Assembly: GCA_017460265.1 (NCBI GenBank)
Contig: JAFUBJ010000396.1
Coordinates: 1-10,116, forward strand
Direction: 5' to 3'
DNA length: 10,116 nt
DNA from: Atopobiaceae bacterium
GTDB taxonomy: Bacteria; Actinomycetota; Coriobacteriia; Coriobacteriales; Atopobiaceae
Under the pieces are notes generated by a model, which was given only the letters and a program-made list of their open reading frames with translations, searched no databases and had not been told where the DNA came from. Positions within the stretch are counted from its first letter, which is position 1; each line of letters begins with the position of its first letter. Below are positions 6,658-10,116 of the stretch, piece after piece. Made by a program: the position numbers and the translations under genes.

Positions 6658-6686
6658 ATAATACCTATGTTAATGAGTAAGAAATA
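6658..6686 (-). promoter_or_regulatory. Candidate EIIC-2 promoter
   Basis: On the minus strand TATTAT (6658-6663, five of six consensus bases) lies 17 nt downstream of TATTTC (6681-6686). The poor -35 is part of the operator arm, the usual arrangement at LysR-activated promoters. The implied leader is only about 13 nt, which is short but leaves room for the AAGG at 6646-6649. Confidence 0.42.
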
Positions 6687-6702
6687 GATTCGTCCTATTT
6701 CT
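6680..6702. promoter_or_regulatory. Operator dyad AGAAATAG-N7-CTATTTCT (copy 2)
   Basis: Perfect 8-bp inverted repeat in the 86-nt divergent region between EIIC-2 and lysR, ending 22 nt before the lysR start. Arms and spacing are identical to copy 1 at 5260-5282; spacers are ATTCGTC here and GTATTAG there. Position and T-N11-A geometry fit a LysR-type site that activates EIIC-2 and represses its own gene. Confidence 0.78.
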
Positions 6703-6724
6703 AAGGATATCGAGGGGAGCTCGC

Positions 6725-7654
6725 ATGGAACTGAGGACACTTCGCTACTTCCTGGCCGTTGCCTACGAGGGAAACATCACTCACGCGGCAGAGAGCCTCT
6801 ACCTCTCCCAACCGTCGCTCACACGCCAGATCCAGCTGCTGGAGGAGGAGCTGGGCTGCAAGCTCTTTGTGCGCAAGCGTCATAGCGTGGAGCTCACCCC
6901 AGAAGGCCTCGAGCTGCGTGGTCGCGCCATCGAAGCGCTGCAAATCATCGAGCACATCGAGCAGGACTTTAGTAGTCGCAGCGACAAGGAGATCAACGGT
7001 AGCGTTTTTATCGCCGCGGCAGAGACGGCAGGCATGCGCACCATCGCGCGCGTTGCCTCGGAGCTACGTGCCAGGCATCCTGGCATTACCATCGAGCTCA
7101 CCACCGGGGACTCCTTCTCCGTGACTGATCGGCTGGACAAGGGGTTGGCCGACCTTGCCGTGTTCTGCGAGCCGGCAAACGTCGCCAAGTACCACTCCCG
7201 GCGACTGCCCGAGGTAGACACCTGGGGCGTGCTCATGCGTGCGGATGACCCACTCGCACATAAGGAGGTTATCGTCTCGTCGGACTTCGCCCGACGCCCC
7301 TGCTACATCAGCGCCCAACAGAGGAGTACCGAGCACGAGACCAATCCCTTCCGCACGTGGATGGGCAGGAGGCGCGGCCAATTCAAGGTGGCAGGCACGC
7401 TCGACCTCGTGCGTAATGCGGCAACAATGGTTGCAGCGTCTGGTGAACTTGTGCTCACCTTTAAGAGCATTGGTGGCTACACGGGTGACGAACTGGTCTT
7501 TCGTCCGCTCTCACCCACCCTACAGACAGGCTCCTTCGCAGCTTGGAAGCGCGGGCGCACCTTCTCGGACGCCGCCCGGCTCTTCATCGACACGCTCAAG
7601 GAGGAACTGGTGCAACCCAAGACCCCTTCCAGTGACGCTCGACCGCAGGCATAG
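6725..7654 (+). CDS. LysR-type transcriptional regulator
   Basis: A 309-residue LysR-family DNA-binding protein. The N-terminal winged HTH is textbook: MELRTLRYFLAVAYEGNITH opens it, then AAESLYLSQPSLTRQIQLLE (21-40) with the recognition helix, and LFVRKRHSVELTPEG (47-61) as the wing. A linker helix (about 62-90) follows, then a periplasmic-binding-protein-like effector domain from about residue 92 to 295, with IELTTGD and LADLAVFCE segments. The C-terminus (PKTPSSDARPQA) is a short hydrophilic tail. ATG at 6725 has GAGGGGAG 5 nt upstream. It is divergent from EIIC-2 across an 86-nt region carrying the 6680-6702 dyad, the classic layout for LysR control of a neighbour with autorepression. The inducer is probably a beta-glucoside or a phosphorylated derivative, by context only. 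LysR proteins are less usual than antiterminators or LevR-type activators as regulators of this PTS class. Confidence 0.93.
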   Translation: MELRTLRYFLAVAYEGNITHAAESLYLSQPSLTRQIQLLEEELGCKLFVRKRHSVELTPEGLELRGRAIEALQIIEHIEQDFSSRSDKEINGSVFIAAAETAGMRTIARVASELRARHPGITIELTTGDSFSVTDRLDKGLADLAVFCEPANVAKYHSRRLPEVDTWGVLMRADDPLAHKEVIVSSDFARRPCYISAQQRSTEHETNPFRTWMGRRRGQFKVAGTLDLVRNAATMVAASGELVLTFKSIGGYTGDELVFRPLSPTLQTGSFAAWKRGRTFSDAARLFIDTLKEELVQPKTPSSDARPQA

Positions 7655-7680
7655 GGCGTATCGCCATGGCCACATGAGCC

Positions 7681-7686
7681 TATAAT
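7681..7686 (+). promoter_or_regulatory. Consensus -10 box TATAAT
   Basis: A perfect TATAAT lies 27 nt after the lysR stop and about 88 nt before the GTG at 7774. No good -35 is seen 16-18 nt upstream (around GTATCG, 7658-7663), so the promoter is weak or activator-dependent. It would serve the truncated plus-strand gene. Confidence 0.35.
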
Positions 7687-7773
7687 GGGTCGGACGACGT
7701 GCGCGTAACGCCACAAAACCCTTCAACGCCATGCCATGCACCAACAATCGGACCGACACCAAGGAGGAACCTG

Positions 7774-7986
7774 GTGAACAGGGCCAAACGGACCGATCTC
7801 ATCACCATCATCGCGCTCTGCGATGCGGCCCTCGCCATACTGCTCAGCGCTGTCATGAGCGGCAGTGCGCAGGCTCCGCAGGAAGATGCGCGATTGCTCG
7901 GTAGGAGCCGCCCTCGAGCTCGAGATACTTCGCCCGAGACGTCACGCCAAACGCTTGGGCAAGATCCTCCTGATGAAGACGCGTGA
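7774..7986 (+). pseudogene. 5' remnant of an unrecognised plus-strand gene, small membrane-anchored ORF
   Basis: The 70-codon frame starts at GTG (7774-7776) with a near-perfect AAGGAGG 6 nt upstream, and a TATAAT box further back. The product opens with a short basic stretch (NRAKR) followed by one hydrophobic segment (about residues 9-28, LITIIALCDAALAILLSAVM), like a signal peptide or membrane anchor. Up to about codon 32 the third positions are mostly G or C, as in real genes here. Beyond that third-base bias vanishes and the sequence is antisense to the hipA remnant, giving an Arg/Pro/Asp-rich tail. I read it as the 5' end of a lost gene fused at about 7850-7885 to sequence from the opposite-strand hipA. 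It could instead be a genuine small protein or a chance frame. I do not recognise the family. Confidence 0.4.
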
Positions 7987-8702
7987 CGAGCAGCCCGTCC
8001 CCTGCGCACGAGACTTGCCGGCCATAATGCTCGCTGCATATAACGGGGCTACCGAGAGAGAACGAGCAGGTACGCGCCACCGAAATGCCACACAGCCCAG
8101 CCCCGACCAAACACACGAACTCAAACTCGGCGATGCGCGAAAGGTTGCTCGCCTTCAGGATGTGCGTTGAGGAAGCTCCGCCTTCCGGACGCATCCATCC
8201 TTCCGTCATGGGTGCGCCGGGCATGTGGGCCAGCCCCACCTTACCTTGCGTTCCCGCCAGGGACAGTCGCGAAGCAAAGTTCGAGGATGCCAGAGACGAA
8301 AAATCGCGCAGCGTCTGCCGTAGCTCGTCCTCCGACAGCGGCGTATAGGGGCCGTTATCCCATCCTGTGCCCCGTGAAGCCTCACGGACCACCACATCGC
8401 CGATGCAGTCGAATCCGCCGCAGGCAAGCAACGTCAGATAGTCATCCTCACGAGCCGCCGCGCGCGGCCAATGCCGTGCGCGTCTGTCCCTCGGGAAGAA
8501 GCCCCTCGAAGTACGGGCGGAATAGCCGCTCGTCATGCACACGCGCTTCAAGCGGTAGGGAGAGCGAGAGGGGCAGCGCGCCTTCACGCTCCAGATATGA
8601 TTCCCCGTAGGTAAAGGCTGGCGTCCCCTCAGGCCCCCGGTCAATGACACCAACCTCAACAAGCCCGTCGCCCACCAAACGTGAAACGACCAGGTTCTCC
8701 AT
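7853..8702 (-). pseudogene. hipA: hipA-like serine/threonine kinase, frameshifted and C-terminally truncated
   Basis: Two frames together spell the N-terminal half of a HipA toxin kinase. The first frame begins MENLVVSRLVGDG (ATG 8700-8702), continues through ALPLSLSLPLE and YFEGLLPEGQTR, and meets a stop just after LAARGGS. The second frame resumes with REDDYLTLLACGGFDCIGDVVV and continues through SRLSLAGTQGKVGL, SSTHILKAS, TRLHQEDLAQAFG and KYLELEGGSYRAIAHL. The shift falls in a GC-only run at about 8449-8470 and equals one lost base (or two gained). The protein then ends at 7853 before the catalytic GNxDxHxKN-type segment and the metal-binding Asp, about 130-150 residues short of family length. 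Motif decay is also visible: the usual ERYDR reads EHYGR. The start overlaps the upstream HTH stop (TGATG), the usual hipBA coupling. No kinase activity is expected. Confidence 0.82.
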
Positions 8703-8920
8703 CACGCACCACGCTCCTCGGCAAAGAGGCTGATGCTGAGCAGCTCGGCAAGATGGAGCGCCTTCCCTATCTCTGAGGTCCGCTTGCCATGCTCGAGATT
8801 GATGACGTACGTCACCCCCACACCCGCCGCTTCTGCCAGTTCGACCTGCGTGTACCCCTGGCGCTTCCGTGCCGCCCTGATCACTGCACCGAGCTCTTCT
8901 GTCGTGCGTATACGCTGCAT
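8702..8920 (-). CDS. hipB: HipB-like XRE-family HTH protein (antitoxin/repressor)
   Basis: A 72-residue single-domain Cro/C1-type DNA-binding protein. The helix-turn-helix is LGAVIRAARKRQGYTQVELA (10-29) followed by EAAGVGVTYVINLEHGKRTS (30-49), with the typical TQ-ELA--AGV----I--LE-GKR pattern; a helical tail (KALHLAELLSISL) follows. ATG at 8918-8920 has GGAGG 4 nt upstream. Its stop overlaps the hipA start in TGATG, so it is the antitoxin/autorepressor of a hipBA module. It appears intact while its partner is not. It may survive as an orphan repressor or simply not yet have decayed. It lies 57 nt after the AEC transporter on the same strand, so read-through from that gene is possible. Two small adjacent dyads sit just upstream at 8937-8957. 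Confidence 0.88.
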   Translation of the reverse strand: MQRIRTTEELGAVIRAARKRQGYTQVELAEAAGVGVTYVINLEHGKRTSEIGKALHLAELLSISLFAEERGA

Positions 8921-8936
8921 CGGCCCTCCAGAATCT

Positions 8937-8957
8937 ATGCGAACGCATCGAATTCGA
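8937..8957. promoter_or_regulatory. Adjacent dyads upstream of hipB (possible autoregulatory site)
   Basis: ATGCG-AA-CGCAT (8937-8948) abuts the 10-bp palindrome TCGAATTCGA (8948-8957), 17-37 nt upstream of the HTH start. HipB-type proteins repress their own operon, so this is a reasonable place for an operator. The sequence does not resemble the E. coli HipB site (TATCC-N8-GGATA). No convincing promoter is seen. Confidence 0.25.
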
Positions 8958-8977
8958 GTTCTTCCTCCTGTGGGCGT

Positions 8978-9910
8978 CTACGCCACCAGCAGCACCACGA
9001 GCGTGTAGGCCACGAGCGTCACCACGATGTAGAGCGACATGAAGGCCGAGGTGAAGCTCGCGTCGCGGTCACTTTTGTAGAGCGGTGTGAGCAGCGGCGC
9101 CATGCCAAAGCCCGTGGGGCACGTGAAGTAGATGAGCACCGCCATCAGGAACTCGTGGTCGGCCATGCGCGCGTGGAACAGCAGGAAGAAGCCCAGGATG
9201 ATGGCGATCGACCACGCCAGGCGCACCGCACCCAGCCGCAGGATGGGCGCGAGCGTGTTCTTGTCCACCGTGAGGTCGTAGCCCAGGCAGAAGAGGATGA
9301 GGGCCACGATGGGGCTGGTCGCCATCGAGAGCGTGGCCGTCCACGCCGGCCCAAAGGGCGAGGCGACGATGAGGCCGAAGAGTCCCGTGAGGTTGAGGAC
9401 AAGGCCCAGCGTCACCGCGATGACGAAGGGGCTCGTCACGATGCTCTTGAGGATGTCGGCCGCACGCGCTCCCTTGGCCGACTCACGGGCGATCATGATG
9501 GGCATCACGACGAAGCAGGTGAAGGTGCCCGCTAGGTCGAAGATGACCGTGTTGGACGAGGCACCCACGATGGAGAGGTACAGCGGCAGGGCGACGTTTC
9601 CGCCCTCGTGGCAGCTGAGCAGGTACTTGGAGAAGTGCGCCTGCTCGGAGCCGGTAAAGCGTGTTGTGAGCGGCCCCACCACCAGAAGCGCCAGGAGGTA
9701 CATTACCAACACATATCCCACGATGGGCAGCACACCTGCATCGAGCTGCGCGCTTGCCAACAGGTTGAAGATCATGATAGGAAAGAGCACGTCGAAAACG
9801 ATTGCTTTGGCGCCATCCTTCTGCTCGCGACTCACCCAGCCAAAGGTGCGGCAGAGCCACCCCAGGGCGAGCATGAAGAAGACGGGCAAGAGTGTGCTGA
9901 GCGCTGCCAT
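8978..9910 (-). CDS. AEC-family transporter (auxin efflux carrier/malate permease type)
   Basis: A 310-residue integral membrane protein of the AEC family (TC 2.A.69), a secondary carrier for organic acids such as malate or other small anions. About ten hydrophobic segments are arranged as two five-helix halves. The first half contains the helix-break motif SCHEGGNVALPLYLS (99-113) and the second half its partner FTCPTGFGMAPLL (262-274), matching the GGNxGLP and PTGxN signatures. The final helix is the C-terminus. ATG at 9908-9910 has only a weak GGAAA ribosome-binding site. It stands apart from the sugar genes and has its own upstream region with a long inverted repeat at 10029-10071, suggesting specific regulation. 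The substrate cannot be told from sequence; malate or lactate export would suit a fermenting host but is inference. Confidence 0.9.
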   Translation of the reverse strand: MAALSTLLPVFFMLALGWLCRTFGWVSREQKDGAKAIVFDVLFPIMIFNLLASAQLDAGVLPIVGYVLVMYLLALLVVGPLTTRFTGSEQAHFSKYLLSCHEGGNVALPLYLSIVGASSNTVIFDLAGTFTCFVVMPIMIARESAKGARAADILKSIVTSPFVIAVTLGLVLNLTGLFGLIVASPFGPAWTATLSMATSPIVALILFCLGYDLTVDKNTLAPILRLGAVRLAWSIAIILGFFLLFHARMADHEFLMAVLIYFTCPTGFGMAPLLTPLYKSDRDASFTSAFMSLYIVVTLVAYTLVVLLVA

Positions 9911-9970
9911 GTGCGTTTCCGTTTCTATCAGGCGGGGGTTCTTCTGGTAGCCCAGCTGCTCCGGCGTGAA

Positions 9971-9987
9971 TAGTTACCACTGGATTG
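9971..9987 (+). repeat. Third copy of the AEC upstream half-site
   Basis: TAGTTACCACTGGATTG matches 15 of 17 positions of the right arm of the inverted repeat (10056-10072), in the same orientation, about 85 nt away. It lies between the transporter start and the candidate promoter, within the presumed leader. A second, auxiliary binding site is the simplest reading. Confidence 0.5.
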
Positions 9988-10028
9988 ATCTGCGTTCTGC
10001 GAATCCTGCAGTTTTGTCGGGATACTCG

Positions 10029-10071
10029 AATCGAATGGTAACTAGCTATTTTATCTAGTTACCATTCGATT
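10029..10071. promoter_or_regulatory. Perfect 17-bp inverted repeat, candidate operator of the AEC gene
   Basis: AATCGAATGGTAACTAG (10029-10045) and its exact complement (10055-10071) flank a 9-nt AT-only-but-one spacer. The repeat is far longer than chance would give. There is no T-run on either side and the arms are only moderately GC, so it is not a terminator. It covers the spacer and -10 region of the candidate promoter on the minus strand, as a repressor operator would. Confidence 0.68.
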
Positions 10072-10076
10072 GTTTA
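10048..10076 (-). promoter_or_regulatory. Candidate AEC transporter promoter
   Basis: On the minus strand TAAACA (10071-10076) and TAAAAT (10048-10053, five of six consensus bases) are separated by exactly 17 nt. The -10 lies in the loop of the inverted repeat and one arm fills the spacer. The leader to the transporter start would be about 130 nt. Confidence 0.48.
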
Positions 10077-10116
10077 TGAACCGATTAATGTACCTAAATC
10101 GCGGATCCTATGGTAA

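Noticed and set aside
5415..6680. A 421-codon plus-strand open frame antisense to EIIC-2.
   Set aside because: Same codon-bias shadow effect; no recognisable motif, and it would run across the operator.
7651..7672. Short GGCG-TAT-CGCC hairpin after lysR as a terminator.
   Set aside because: Only a 4-bp stem with a 3-nt loop and no T-run; too weak to call.
10029..10071. The 17-bp inverted repeat as a Rho-independent terminator or a transposon end.
   Set aside because: No T-run follows on either strand and no convergent gene end is present. No transposase or target duplication is seen. Overlap with a promoter favours an operator.

Overview
The window is about 10 kb of GC-rich, almost fully coding bacterial DNA. 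Genes are strongly G/C-ending at third codon positions, and most lie on the minus strand. The mix of lactose/cellobiose-type PTS permeases, GH1 6-phospho-beta-glucosidases, a ROK sugar kinase and an AEC carrier at this base composition suggests a gut or oral high-GC fermenter, most likely Coriobacteriia (Olsenella/Atopobium/Collinsella-like). That placement is inference; no rRNA or marker gene is present.

Layout from right to left, the direction of most transcription. At 8978-9910 is an AEC-family membrane transporter; its upstream region carries a perfect 17-bp inverted repeat laid over a candidate promoter. Next is a hipBA-type pair at 7853-8920: an intact small HTH gene, then a hipA relative broken by a frameshift and lacking its catalytic C-terminal half. 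At the broken end of hipA lies the 5' part of a plus-strand gene (7774-7986) that also looks cut off, so the region resembles a deletion scar. A LysR-type regulator (6725-7654, plus) is divergent from the first EIIC permease gene (5376-6638).

The sugar locus then falls into three minus-strand units separated by two hairpins: (i) EIIC-2; (ii) a GH1 6-phospho-beta-glucosidase (3715-5172) with EIIC-1 (2238-3578); (iii) an aldo/keto reductase (1240-2052), a ROK kinase (283-1209) and the first 89 codons of a second GH1 enzyme running off the left edge. The presumed system imports beta-glucosides as 6-phosphates through EIIC, cleaves them in the cytoplasm with the GH1 enzymes, and passes the sugar on through the ROK kinase. 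No PTS IIA or IIB gene is in the window.

The clearest regulatory signal is a duplicated operator, AGAAATAG-N7-CTATTTCT. It lies in the lysR/EIIC-2 intergenic region and again upstream of the GH1-EIIC-1 unit, with the geometry of a LysR-type T-N11-A box. I infer it is the site of the adjacent LysR protein, tying two units into one small regulon. I saw no IS element, CRISPR array, tRNA or rRNA. No stretch over 300 bases lacks a gene or gene remnant.
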